Origin: Zygnema cylindricum
Taxonomy: Eukaryota > Streptophyta > Zygnematophyceae > Zygnematales > Zygnemataceae
Reading direction: 5' to 3'
Length of the DNA stretch: 64,000 bases
NCBI GenBank assembly: GCA_037447655.1
Contig: JBBHKE010001378.1
Location: forward strand, 124,001-188,000
Each line of letters opens with the position of its first letter. The stretch's first letter is position 1. The position numbers and the translations under genes are program-made. Under the pieces are notes generated by a model. It worked only from the letters and a program-made list of their open reading frames with translations. It did not search any database and had not been told where the DNA came from. This document shows positions 46,565-57,377 of the stretch, one piece after another.

Positions 46565-48412
46565 CTAGTTCAGCGCTCGGTAGTCTATACACATACGGAA
46601 ACCCCCATCTTTCTTGTTCACAAAGAGAACAGGGGCTCCATACGGTGACTTGCTTGGTTCGATTGCTCCGGCTTCTACCAACTCCGCGAGTTGCTTTTTC
46701 AATTCGTCCAACTCGGTGTAACTCATCTTGTACATCCGATTAGCCGGGGGTACCGCTCCAGGAACAAGCTCTATCCTATGGTCTACTTCGCGCTTCGGAG
46801 GTAATCCTTCGGGGAGCTTCGGGGGAAATACATTTGCGTACTCCTCGAGAAGTTTTGTCACGACTTCCGGGGCCTCTTCGGAAGTCTTTCCAATGTCGTC
46901 ACTTTCTTTGGAGTCGAAGTCGGGGTCCTTCTTCTTCCATTCTTCCGGGATTTCCTCCTTCGCCTCCTCCATTGGCTGGACGACCGCCATACCAATCGTT
47001 TCCCCTTTCTTGAGTGCCCTCTTAAGCTGTAAGGCCGAAAGCAGGCGTCCCTCTTCCGCTCCCTTACCAGTCGCTCCCGCTTTTACCTCTAACTCTTCTT
47101 CACCTTTCTTTACTCTCATGGCGCCACTTCTCCAATCAATTGTCGGATTCCATTTTTGCAGCCACGGCTTCCCCAAGATTACCTCATGGTCTCCGAGAGG
47201 TAATACATGAAGCGTGTCGTACCATCGGAATTTCCCAATGCTGACGCGCAACCTCGGGGTACGATGGGTAATGGATAAGGAACTTCCGTCGGCCAATTCT
47301 ACCGACTGATGATCATTTAGTACCACAAGAGGAAGTTTCAACCTTTTCACCGTCGCCTCGTTAATGAAGTTCCCCGATGCTCCGGAGTCCACCATGAAGT
47401 TAGCTCCACTTACTCCTATTTGACCCCGAAATATCAGAGGGTCTCCTCCTTCACCGGCTAACCTCATAACGGTAAGTTTTCCCTTTTTGGGGCCCTTCCG
47501 TTTTGGACACTCTCGAGCCATATGATCTGGAGAACCACACTGGAAGCATAGGCCATTTTGCCTCCTCCGTTGGATTTCCTCGGGGGATAAGTCATTGGTC
47601 CTGATCTTGGCGGTTTTCTTCTTTTTCCGCAGGACGTTGACCGCTTCCTTATCCTCGTTAATTGCGGCGAGCTCCATGGGGGTTGGACCTTCGTCTCGTC
47701 GGTTCCCTCCGCCACTGCTCGACCCGTAGTGATAAGGTCTTCGGAGGTTAAAGTCGACCGAATCGGTCCGCTCCGCAAACTGGATGATTGCTGAGAGAGG
47801 AGGAGTTGTGCTTTCCCGAGCAAGCCATTGTTCCACATCTCTACGAATAGACAACTTAAGCCCCTTCACGTAACGATCCACGGCTTCATCCTCCGTCATC
47901 GTAGGTATTCGAACCTTGCACTCCAAGAACCTCTGCGTAAACTCCATTACTGAAGTTCGCTGCTTCAACACTGCGATCTTGTCTTTCGCCGCCTTCACCG
48001 TGTTGACAGGCTGCCAAGTGTCGCGGAGAAGTTGAACGAAGAGCGCCCAGACGGTCGGTAACTCATCGTCCTCTACCAATGTTCTCCACCAAGCTCCCGC
48101 TGCCCCTTTAAGAAGGCCACCTGCGTAGTGAATCTTCTCACGATCCGATAGGCTAGGAAAATTCTCGAGATAGTTCGCCACGGAGAATAGCCATGAGTCA
48201 AGGTTCTTGTGTCTTGCAGGGTCAAACTCGTCGGGAAGTCGTAATTTTGGTCTCCGAGAATCTCTCTCGAGGCCTCCATGAGGTCGCTCCCCGAGACGCG
48301 TCTCCAAGGCCATGACGGTGTTACTCAGCTGCGCATTCTGTAATCTCACACTTTCCAATTCTCTGAGAACTTGCGCCAACATTTCTGTAGTGGATACACC
48401 GTGTTCCTCCAT
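46565..48412 (-). CDS. gag: Gypsy E gag-protease-RT start
   Basis: 615 codons from the ATG at 48410-48412 (MEEHGVSTTEMLAQVLRELES), only about 20 nt downstream of the PBS. N-terminal coiled-coil-like Gag, retrotransposon Gag core (about residues 60-220), zinc knuckle LCFQCGSPDHMARECPKRK (about residues 286-304), protease MVDSGASGNFI (catalytic D-S-G at about residue 341), and the first part of RT (MYKMSYTELDELKKQLAELVEAGAIEPSKSPYGAPVLFVNKKDGGFRMCIDYRALN). It stops at a TAG (46565-46567) where the homologous gypsy I has Lys in N-K-L-T-V-K. Gag and pol are otherwise one uninterrupted frame, so a single base change splits it. Confidence 0.93.
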   Translation of the reverse strand: MEEHGVSTTEMLAQVLRELESVRLQNAQLSNTVMALETRLGERPHGGLERDSRRPKLRLPDEFDPARHKNLDSWLFSVANYLENFPSLSDREKIHYAGGLLKGAAGAWWRTLVEDDELPTVWALFVQLLRDTWQPVNTVKAAKDKIAVLKQRTSVMEFTQRFLECKVRIPTMTEDEAVDRYVKGLKLSIRRDVEQWLARESTTPPLSAIIQFAERTDSVDFNLRRPYHYGSSSGGGNRRDEGPTPMELAAINEDKEAVNVLRKKKKTAKIRTNDLSPEEIQRRRQNGLCFQCGSPDHMARECPKRKGPKKGKLTVMRLAGEGGDPLIFRGQIGVSGANFMVDSGASGNFINEATVKRLKLPLVVLNDHQSVELADGSSLSITHRTPRLRVSIGKFRWYDTLHVLPLGDHEVILGKPWLQKWNPTIDWRSGAMRVKKGEEELEVKAGATGKGAEEGRLLSALQLKRALKKGETIGMAVVQPMEEAKEEIPEEWKKKDPDFDSKESDDIGKTSEEAPEVVTKLLEEYANVFPPKLPEGLPPKREVDHRIELVPGAVPPANRMYKMSYTELDELKKQLAELVEAGAIEPSKSPYGAPVLFVNKKDGGFRMCIDYRALN

Positions 48413-48432
48413 GCTGTCGAGTCACGGGTATA

Positions 48433-48444
48433 GCTTTGATACCA
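48433..48444 (-). other. Gypsy E primer-binding site (tRNA-iMet 3' end)
   Basis: Minus strand TGGTATCAAAGC, one base after the LTR CA; 11/12 complementary to the 3' end of plant-type initiator tRNA-Met (TGGTATCAGAGC expected). Confidence 0.8.
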
Positions 48445-48445
48445 G

Positions 48446-48927
48446 TGCAACAGAGGCAACAATATGCCACAACACACCACAGTGCACAGCGGAAGACACC
48501 AAGGACCTCCCCGTAGCAACAGCAGGGCACGTAGACTCACAGACTAAGTTGGCTTTATTAATTGAAAAGAGAGTACAAGATTGCGCTGGTTGCGTAGGTC
48601 TACTTAAGGTGTCAATCACTAGGTCTTACTCGGCTATTTAAACTAGCTAACTGCTAGTCAACTTAGTACTATACAACTGTACACGTGGACCTTCACGGTC
48701 AACCGAGATCTATCCAAAACTTCCTTCTAGAACAATACAGTTCAATCTACATTCTGCGGCGTTGCTATGCTGCGCCGCTACGCTGCTGCGCTACTAAGTT
48801 GCTACGCCGCTAAGTTGCTATGCTGCTATGCTGCGCTGGTCTGGAATCGCAGCTGCGCTGCTCTGAAATCGCAACTATAGCAGTATAGCCCTAGCCACTA
48901 AGTACTCAATTCTGTACCCCTGTTACA
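48446..48927 (-). repeat. Gypsy E 5' LTR
   Basis: 482 bp, matching 41639-42128 except for the 8-bp gap; followed by TSD ATGAC at 48928-48932. Confidence 0.95.
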
Positions 48928-51900
48928 ATGACTCTCTTGGCTGTCTACCAATCTCTCTTCCTAGGATCATTTAGACTCATACTAAGGTCTCCAACTGCAG
49001 TGGCTATGTCTGGCTTAGTATAATTTATAAAGTAGATCAAACTTCCTACAACCTCTTTGTAAGGAATAGACTTCGAAAACTGTCTCCCTTGTGGACTTAT
49101 TTGATCATCTAAAATAATCACTCCTCCTACTACACTCCTATCACTTACCTTTCTTTAAGTCTATGGGAGTGGTACAACTGTTTGCCTTTTCCATCTGGAA
49201 TTTCTCAAGCATATTCCCTATAGATTTTTTTTGAGTAAGTTTAATAATCTACTTCCCCGTATCGCTCTCCATTTGAATTCCCAGAATGTATCTTTCCTCC
49301 CCTAAATCCTTCATGTTAAACCGACTTCTAAGATCTTTATTTAATTTATTGATCTTTTCCATAGAATTATTTAACACCAGCAAATCATCCACATAAATTT
49401 CAATAAAAATATCACCATTCTCATCCTCAAACATATAAATAGAATGATCAAAACTGATCAGGATATATCCCAGACAAGTGAGAAACTCATCTAGTTTTTT
49501 ATTCCATAGTCTAGGAGCATGCTTCAATCCATACAAAGACTTTATGAGTAAGCAGAATTTACTCTCATCTCCTCCTTCTACAAACCCCTATGGTTGCCGC
49601 ATGAAGATTTCTTCCTCCAGCTTACCATTGAGGAAGGTGGTCTTAATATCCATCTGATATATTTCCATGTCTTCCGCTGCTGCTAGAATGAGGAGAATCC
49701 TTACTGATGGGAACCAAACCATTGAAGCAAAAGTCTCCTCATAATCTATCCCCTCTTTTAGGGTAAACCCCTTTGCTAACAACTGAGCCTTATATCTCTC
49801 AATTGTATTATCTGGGTTCAGTTTAAACACCCACTTGCACCCAATCGGTTTTCTGTTCGGAGGACAGTTCACCAGCTCCCACGTATTCGCTTCCATGATG
49901 GAGGCCATCTCATCATTTATGCCTCTATCCAATATGTCTTTTGTGGACTATTCTTTGCCTCTGAATTTGACTGAGGCAATTCTGGGTAAGACAGCTTAGT
50001 CACCTTGTGAGCTGCCTGTTTTTCCTGTAGCCGCTTGTTGTTTCTTCCTCCTCTCTCAAAATGTGAAGCAAGAATGGAGGGAAGTTTCGAGTTCCTCCTC
50101 ATTATCTTATCAGCTCCCCTATCTATGGAAGCTGGTTCCGACTCCTCCACCTCTGTCTCTTCGGAGTGTATAGGGATATGGAGAGATTTCAATATTTCTC
50201 CCCTATCTTGCATCTTTCCTGAATCTGCAATTACTTTTTCACTCTTGTCCATTTCGGGAGAATCCGAGTCCTCCTCATTCTCGTACTCAAAACTGATTGT
50301 TATTTTCTAGGTATATTTGAAGGGATCAAATGACTTCCCTTCATCAAAAACAACTAGGTGCTTTACCAGGATGATATCTTGTTTTGCTAAGTCATACACT
50401 GTATATCCCTTGATATCTTCATTATATCCCACAAAATATCTAGGTTTTCCTTTAGCATCTAGTTTCCAATTTTTCCTGTCGGTATCAAGACTGTAAACTT
50501 GACTACCGATACTTTCAGGTGAGAGACATCTGGTTTCCTTCCAACCCATATCTTATAAGGTGTCACCCCTTTCACAACTGAGGTAAAGACTCTATTTTTA
50601 ATGTAGTTAGCACAGGTCATGGCCTCTTCCCAATTTTTTTTTTTTTTTTTTTTGTCGGCCAGTGTACTACATACACTATCTCCTATAGTGTGGTTCAGCA
50701 TCTCAACTACCCAATTCTGTTCGAGATTATACGGTTCACTTTTCTGATGCTGAACACCCTCATCCCTCAAATATTCCTCAAACTGGTTAGAGGTATATTC
50801 TCCTCCATTGTCACTTCTTATCCTTTTAATGGGAGTTCCGTGCAACTTCTCACCCCAGGCTATATACTCTTTGAAGTAAGTTGGTGCCTCTGACTTTGTT
50901 TTTAGGAAGTAGGCTGTAGAGTATGTAGACCAGTCATCACTCATTGTCATCATATACCTCTTTCCCCCTACCGAAAGTACTTTTGCCAGTCCATAGATAT
51001 TTCTGTGGATTAGATCTAGTAATTTTTCACCTTTATATATAGCAATTTTGGGAAAGGGGAGTCTATGAGCCTTTCCTAGGGCACAGCCACTAGAATCGTC
51101 CATCATTTCATTGTCCCCAAACTTAATCGCTTCTACTTGCCCAAGCTTCTTCATTTCCCTCAGCCTATGAAAATGCACATGCCCCAGTTGCTTATGCCAC
51201 ATAATCATGTTTGGTACGCCAACATAGTAAGCATTTTTCTTTTCATTACTGAGGTTAAACCTATAAATTCCTTGGCTACCCTTATCTGCTGTGAAGTAGA
51301 CTTCATCCCGATACTTAGCTGTAAAGACTCTATTTCTAGTGAAGGTATCAAATTCTTTATCATCTAATACAGACGTAGAAACAAGATTTTTCCTCAGTTG
51401 AGGAATGTAGAGTACATCTGAGAATGTGAGTATAAAAGTCTTACCTTTTACTAATACTTTCAGATCTACCGAGCCAAGTAGATGTGTGGTAAATTCTCTC
51501 CTATCCCCATACTCTATTTCTACAATAGGGATCTTTCTTAGCTTGGTGAAAAAGTGTTTGTCACGACACATATGCATGGATGCACCTGAGTTGATGATCC
51601 CACCTTCTTGTGGGGCTTCGCGAATAGCTCCAAGGGCACACTTTTGTGTTGCCGAGATCTCCTTCTCCTCCAGGTTCCTGTCAAGAAGAAGCTCCCCATC
51701 CTCCTCTTCAGAGGAATGGTCCTCTTTGGTCTCCTCTTTCACTTTTGTAACCACAAGTGCCTTTTTATTCCGTTCGTAAGAACCTCCAGCACGGTTCTCT
51801 TAGAGTATCAGCTCCAACAGCTTAGTACAATCCGTTATGAAGTGTATCGGCTTCTTATAAAAATTACAAAGGCCCTTTCGGGGCCTCGGTCCTTCACATT

Positions 51901-52748
51901 GATCTTTCTCTCCTTTGAAGCTGTTGTACGGCTTTCTCGAATCCTTCCCCCATCGGTCCGTTCCGGCAGCTAAAGCTCGAATGCTCTTTCCTCCGATTCG
52001 AATCTTAATAGTGTTTTTCCGCACAAGTATCATTTAGACTAGTGTAATCCACTTCCATGAACTATCATCCATTTCTTGAACTCGGTAGTATATGTTCTCA
52101 TAAACATTAGGCAGCTTCATGATGAGGGTGTTGACCTTCATCTTCATTGTTCCTATCCACTTGGCACTTTCCATTTCCATATACAAACAAGAGAGGTCAT
52201 TACAGTAATCAAACATTTTTCTCCCTTTGTAAATGTAATCCCTTAGCCTTTGCTCGGCCAAGTGGAGCTCTTGAATAGTACCGGCTCTATAAATCTCCAC
52301 TAAAGTCACTCAAAGCTCCTCGGCTTTGAGAATATGAAGATGAGAGGTTTTGAAAGCTTGAGGGAGGTGCCTCAAAATGAATTGTCTGGTAGCCATGATT
52401 GTGTATTCCCACATTTGAATATCAAATACTTCAGTCTTCACTGCCAATGCTTCGTGTGTCGTGGGAATGGGAGTGAGAGGCGTCTCTTTCCCTTCCCTTT
52501 TTTAGACAAAGTGTTGTACGTATCATCTGCTTCCTCTGTTGGGGCAGATGTTGCTGCAAAAAACCTCACTCCACTAAACCGTGGTGATTCCTTAAGATGG
52601 ACGTTACACTTGTCTACTGACAATACCCCAATATAGTTTTTCACAAAAATCCCCTACAATCATGGCTTCCCAATAAATGAACCTAGATCCGTTGAAGATA
52701 GGCATCCTAGATGGTGGGCCCATAACCTACAATTGTGTGTCACCCATT
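48928..52748 (-). pseudogene. Copia C gag-pol main part (piece 3 of 3)
   Basis: Minus-strand family-1 polyprotein. Gag ATG at 52746-52748 (MGDTQL) is followed by a stop at codon 7, because the LTR edge CA has become TA. Then Gag (52034-52640), zinc knuckle CNFYKKPIHFITDC (second Cys lost, 51840-51885), protease IINSGASMHMC (DSG changed to NSG, about 51575-51610), integrase (50459-51400) with WHKQLGHVHFHRL, HRNIYG replacing HTDIWG (first catalytic Asp lost), SDNGGEYTS and WVVEMLNHT. Then linker and RT with YVDDLLVLN (49249-49932), and the RNase H start up to 48928. A 21-base T run at 50634-50654 (Lys repeat) lies in the integrase. Frameshifts and stops throughout. Confidence 0.92.
52714..52728 (-). 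other. Copia C primer-binding site (half-tRNA iMet)
   Basis: Minus strand GGTTATGGGCCCACC, 15/15 match as in B. Confidence 0.83.
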
Positions 52749-53713
52749 CAACCACAAAATTTAGAAAGCCTCTAGATAGTTTTTGATTATCCTTTATTCA
52801 GCAAGGATCAATGCTACCCAAGCAGGCAAATAGACAATGTGACTACACCCTTGTGTTGTATGGACTCGCGCAAAAACAATCACTGAAAACGCCCAACCAT
52901 GCAATTAATTATCAAGTGGGAAAGATGTCAATATTTATACAAGCTCATTTGCAGAGAGGTGGCTATGTCGTCAATCCTCTACGTCCTAAACCCCTCTCAC
53001 AACCCCTATCAACTAAAGTACGCACAAACCATGGAACAATAAAATACAGAAAACTACCATGGCCGATGTATTTTCTGTACGGCCTGTGTACGAATAGGCC
53101 ATAGAGTCGACGCTTGTCTTATCTATACTTGTTCTCATGCTATCCAGGATTCCCGCTTTCTAATCCTATCGTGCCATGTGGTTGTAGGTCATGTCACGCT
53201 CGAAAACTGCCAAAGCGGCTATTGCGAGATCTCAGCGATGATAGGTGCCATCACATCTAGACCATCTTTTAATATTAGCCGTTTAAATCAAATGTCTAGT
53301 ACATTTGTTTCATGAGGGTTCAGGTTCGCACTATATTACAACTAGTCTGAATGCTTGTTAAAAAATATTATGTTAATCGGATTAATGTTCTTTAGCACTT
53401 TTTAAGTAGATGTTAAACCCTATATAATCTAACAAACTTCTACGACATACTTGTTAAAGCTAACGGCTACGCCTTGCTCTATTGGTAGAGGGTTCGAGCC
53501 TTTCCGGACTCAACTTTTTTGTTAAATGTGACTTATGTCACTCTTCAAACTTGCTGATGAAGCTATGGGCACCATGGCTCCACCACTCTCTCTCACCTTC
53601 AGTGACTGCAATAAGTATGGGGGATAGAGAGAGAAGGTGGAGGCTGACTGCTTACAATTTTACTTAATCTATTCAGACCTGCAAAAATCCCCCTAAATCT
53701 AGTGATTTCAACA
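52729..53713 (-). repeat. Copia C 5' LTR
   Basis: 985 bp; element strand starts TGTTGAAATCACTAG, ends CACAATTGTA (CA mutated to TA). Followed by TSD CTTTA (53714-53718). tRNA-like module at 53441-53520 with B box GGTTCGAGCC and a T6 run. Confidence 0.9.
53441..53520 (+). other. tRNA-like module in copia C 5' LTR, with T-run
   Basis: ACTTGTTAAAGCTAACGGCTACGCC, then GGTTCGAGCC at 53491-53501 and TTTTTT at 53515-53520, on the strand opposite to the element. Counterpart of 27623-27699. Confidence 0.55.
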
Positions 53714-53718
53714 CTTTA

Positions 53719-56332
53719 GTCCATATAAGGACTTTATGAGTATGCAGACTTTTCTCTCCTCTCCTTCCTCTACAAACCCTCTGGTTAACGAATGAAGATT
53801 TCTTCCTCTAGCTCACTATTGAGGAAGAGGGTTTTAATATTCATCAAATGTATTTCCATGTCTTCGGCTGCCGCTAGACTGAGGAGAATTCTTAGTAATG
53901 GGAACCGAACCACCAGAGCAAAAGTCTCCACATAATCTATCCCCTCTTTTTGGGTGAACCGTTTTGCTACCAACCAAGACTTATATCTCTCAATAGTATT
54001 ATCTGGGTTCACTTTCAGTTTAAATACCCATTTGCACCCAATCGGTTTTCTGTCCGGAGGACAGTCCACCAGCTCCTAAGTATTTCCTTCCATGATGGAG
54101 GCCATCTCATCATTAATGGCTATAACCCAATTGTCTCGCTCTGGACTGGTCATTGCCTCTGAGTATGACTGAGGCTCACCAAGATAAAACAACTTAGTGA
54201 CCTTGTGAGCAGCATGTTTTTCCTATATTCTTTTGCTGCTTCTTCATCCTCTCTCAAAGTCCGAAGCTACAATGGAGGGAAGTTTAGGGTTCCTCTTGAC
54301 TGTCTCATCGGCTCCCTTATCCATAGAAGCTGATTCCGACTCCTCCTCCTCTGTCTTCCCCGACTGTATAGGAATATGAGGAGGTTTTGGTGTGTCTCTC
54401 ATATCTTGGATCTCCTATGAATCTGCAATCATGTTTTCTCTCATGTCCCCTCCGGGAAGATCCGAGTTTTCCTCACTCTCAGACTCAAAACTGAATCTCA
54501 TCTTCTTAGTTTAATTTAACGGATCAAATTACTTTCCTTTATCCATGACAACTAGGTGCTTTACCAGAATGATATCTTGTTTAGCTAAGTTATACACTCT
54601 ATATCCGTTAACATCTTCATCATATCCCACAAAATACCCTTGTTTCCCTTTAGCATCTAGTTTCCAATTTTTCCTATCTGTGTAAAAGCTGTAAACTTGA
54701 CTACCAAATACTCTTAGGTGAAAAATATTTGGTTTTCTTCCAACCCATCTCTCATAAGGTGTCATTTTTTTTACGGTTGTAGTAAGGACTCTATTCTTAA
54801 TGTAGTTAGCACAGTTCATGGCTTCTGCCCAAAACCTTTTTCCTATCTTCTTGTCATCTAGCATACTCTATACACTATATGTTAGAGTTTAGTTCAACCT
54901 CTCAGCTACCCGATTTTGTTCTAGATTTTTCGGTATAGTTTTTTGATGCTGAACTCCCTCATCTCTTAAGTATTTCTCAACTGGTTAGAGGTATATTCTC
55001 ACCCATTATCACTTTTATTCTCTTCATGGGGGTTCGATGGAATTTCTCAATCTATGCTTTATATTCTTTGATGTAAGATGGTGTTTCATACTTTGTTTTT
55101 AGTAATTAGACTCTACAGTATCTGGACCTGTCATCAATGATTGTCAACATAAACCTCTTCCCTGCAACCGAAGGTACTTTTGCTAGTCCTTAGATATCTA
55201 TGTGGACCAGATCTAGTACTTTCTCACCTCTATATGTGGCACTTTGCGGGAAGGATAGTCTGTAAGCCTTTCCTTGAGCACATCTAGTACAATCATCCAT
55301 CATTTCCTAATCCTCAAACTTTATGCCGTCTAATACACCAAGCTTCTTTATTTCCCTCAGCCTATCAAAATGCACATGCCCAAACCTCTTATGTCACATG
55401 ATCAAGTTTGGGACACCAACAAAAAAAATATTTTTCTTTTCATTACTTTGGTTAAGACTAAACATTCCTTGGCTACCCTTATCTGTTGTGAAGAAAACTT
55501 CATCCCCATACTTAGCTGTGAAGACTCCCTTTCTAGTGAAGGTATGAAAGTCCTTATCATCCAACACACAAGTACAGAGAAGATTTTTCCTCAGCTAAGG
55601 AATGTAAAGTACATCTGAGAAAGTGGGTATAGAATTCTTACCCTTTCACTAAAACTTTCATATCTAATGAACCCACTAGATCTGTAGTAACTACTGTCTC
55701 ACCCCCCTACTCTTTCTCTACTGGAGGGATCTTTCTTAGTTTGGTAAAGAGGTGCATATCACGACACATTTGCAAGGATGCACGTGAATCGATGATCCAT
55801 CCTTCCTGTGGAGCTTCCCGAATGGTTTCAAGAGCACAATTTTGTTTCTAAGGGATCTCCCTCTCCTCCAAATTCTTGTGAAAATTGAGCTCCCCATCCT
55901 CCTCATCAGAGGCCTTGTCCTCCTTGGTCTCCCCTTTCACTTGTGTGACCACAAGTGCCTCCTTCTTTTCTCTGGAAAAGCCCCCTCCACGGTTCTCTTG
56001 GAGCCTCAACTTCAACAGCTTGATGTAATCTTCTATGAATTGTCCTAGCTTTTAGCAGAAATGACAAAGATCCTTTTGGGGGCGTTGGTTCTCCTCATTG
56101 ATCTTTCTCTCCTTTGAAAATGCCATACGGCTTCCTCGACTACTTCCCCCACTGGTTCGTTCCGAGAGCTAGAGCTTAAACGCTCTTTCTCCAACAATTT
56201 TCTCCCTTTGTAAGTGTAATCCCTTAGCGTTTCCTCGGCCAAGTGGAGCTATTGAATAGTACGAGCTTTATAGATCTCCACTGAAGTCCCCCACAACTTC
56301 GAGCCTTTAAGAATATGAAGATGAGAGGTAGC
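53719..56332 (-). pseudogene. Copia F gag-pol (piece 2 of 3)
   Basis: Minus-strand family-1 remnant running from the RT (KSLYGLK at 53719) back to Gag. RT N-terminus KWVFKLKVNPDNTIERYKS (53785-54069), linker (54180-54480), integrase end (54529-54864), integrase core with several lesions (54890-55300), WHKRFGHVHFDRL (about 55350-55400), protease (about 55770-55810, DSRAS in place of DSGAS), acidic linker and knuckle region (55842-56070), then Gag. A deletion of roughly 150-200 bp relative to B and C lies near 56195. Cut at 56332 by copia G. Confidence 0.88.
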
Positions 56333-57362
56333 TGTTGTTGTACAACCACAGTTGCAGGTGGAGGACCACCAGTAGTAGTAGATGTAGACATAGACTTCAG
56401 CAAAAGCTACCAGAAATCGTATCAAATAACAAACTTTGATATAACATAGAAATCACTTGAGGTGTTCAAATAACACCAAAATCCACACTAATAGAATATC
56501 ATATACAGTTTGTCGATTCCCAAAATTGAAGCCCAATTGAACAAGTTAACCATAAGATGTAACACTTGGAAGTTTCCCAAAAATTGTCCGTTAGAGAGTT
56601 AGATCTCAATACTAGATAGTTACAATTTTGGCTAAGTCCTAACTTTATACTCACAAAGAGTATCAACTGAAAACTAACTAATCAGATGTATATAGTTGCA
56701 ACAAGAGTATTGTACAACACTACAACAAGGTACCAAATCAGTACGTTATTTGTACTGTGAGTACGTATAAACCCTATTTGACTACTAGACAAAAATAAAC
56801 TTAGAGGAACACTACATTCTTATCCGCTAAGCAAAAACTATTATGTTTCAAACATGCAAATAGATTCCTTGTACATTAGTGTTAAAGGTGCTTAGCAAGC
56901 AATGGATGTTAGCGTCCAACCGATTGTTGATCAAGTGGTCCATGTCATCTGAGGTCGTACAAAGTGATGAGTCATTTTGTGGTCCCACGTAAATCTCTTC
57001 CGTTCAATCGATTCACATCTATGGTCGTCGTTGAATGTTGTACCACCATTCTTCCGGAAAATCGGTTAAGTCTCCGTCCGTCCGATTCTTCAACAGTATT
57101 CGTTCGATGTGTGATCCGTGGTTAAGTGTGTCGGCGCCGTTCCGTAAAACCCGTATGATGTTCATTTTTTGACGCGTGTCCTTCTAAAAGTACAATACAC
57201 TCAAAAGTACTACTGCTACTATCAAACTAAATGAGGTAAGTATTACAACTTACGTAGACCAAAAATATTCTTAGTACTTTGTCGAAAAGACCAAAAATAT
57301 TCTTAGTACTTGGTCTCTTCGACAGCTCGGTTTAGTAAGTATTAAGATTTCTTATTTCAACA
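56333..57362 (-). repeat. Copia G 3' LTR
   Basis: 1030 bp; low edge TGTTGTTGTACAACC, high edge CTTATTTCAACA. It has a 32-bp tandem duplication at 57257-57315 that the 5' LTR lacks, explaining most of its extra length. GTAC motifs at about 56700-56770. Confidence 0.88.
57257..57315. repeat. 32-bp tandem duplication in copia G 3' LTR
   Basis: GACCAAAAATATTCTTAGTACTT occurs at 57257 and 57289; the 5' LTR has a single copy at about 62450. Confidence 0.85.
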
Positions 57363-57377
57363 CTCCCCTAAATCTTT

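Larger units (their letters stand above)
41639..48927 (-). mobile_element. Ty3/gypsy chromovirus E, full length and young
   Basis: 7289 bp with LTRs 41639-42128 and 48446-48927, PBS 48433-48444, G-rich polypurine tract 42129-42145 and perfect TSD ATGAC. Order gag-protease-RT-RNase H-integrase-chromodomain on the minus strand, followed by an extra coding segment. The two LTRs look the same apart from one 8-bp indel, so insertion is recent relative to its neighbours. Clearly GC-richer than the surrounding copia elements. Confidence 0.96.
26912..53713 (-). mobile_element. Copia element C, full length, split by three insertions
   Basis: Family-1 copia on the minus strand, in pieces 26912-27900, 34350-34779, 41507-41638 and 48928-53713. 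The 3' LTR (26912-27900 plus 34350-34353) and 5' LTR (52729-53713) flank an internal region of about 4.35 kb when B, D and E are removed. The target duplication CTTTA is present at 26907-26911 and 53714-53718. The insertion lies in F's RT. B sits in its 3' LTR, D in RNase H and E at the RT/RNase H boundary. Confidence 0.92.

Noticed and set aside
50634-50654. Poly-A tail of a LINE, SINE or retrocopy (21-base T run)
   Set aside because: It lies in the middle of copia C's integrase coding sequence with homologous sequence on both sides; simple expansion of an A-rich Lys codon stretch.
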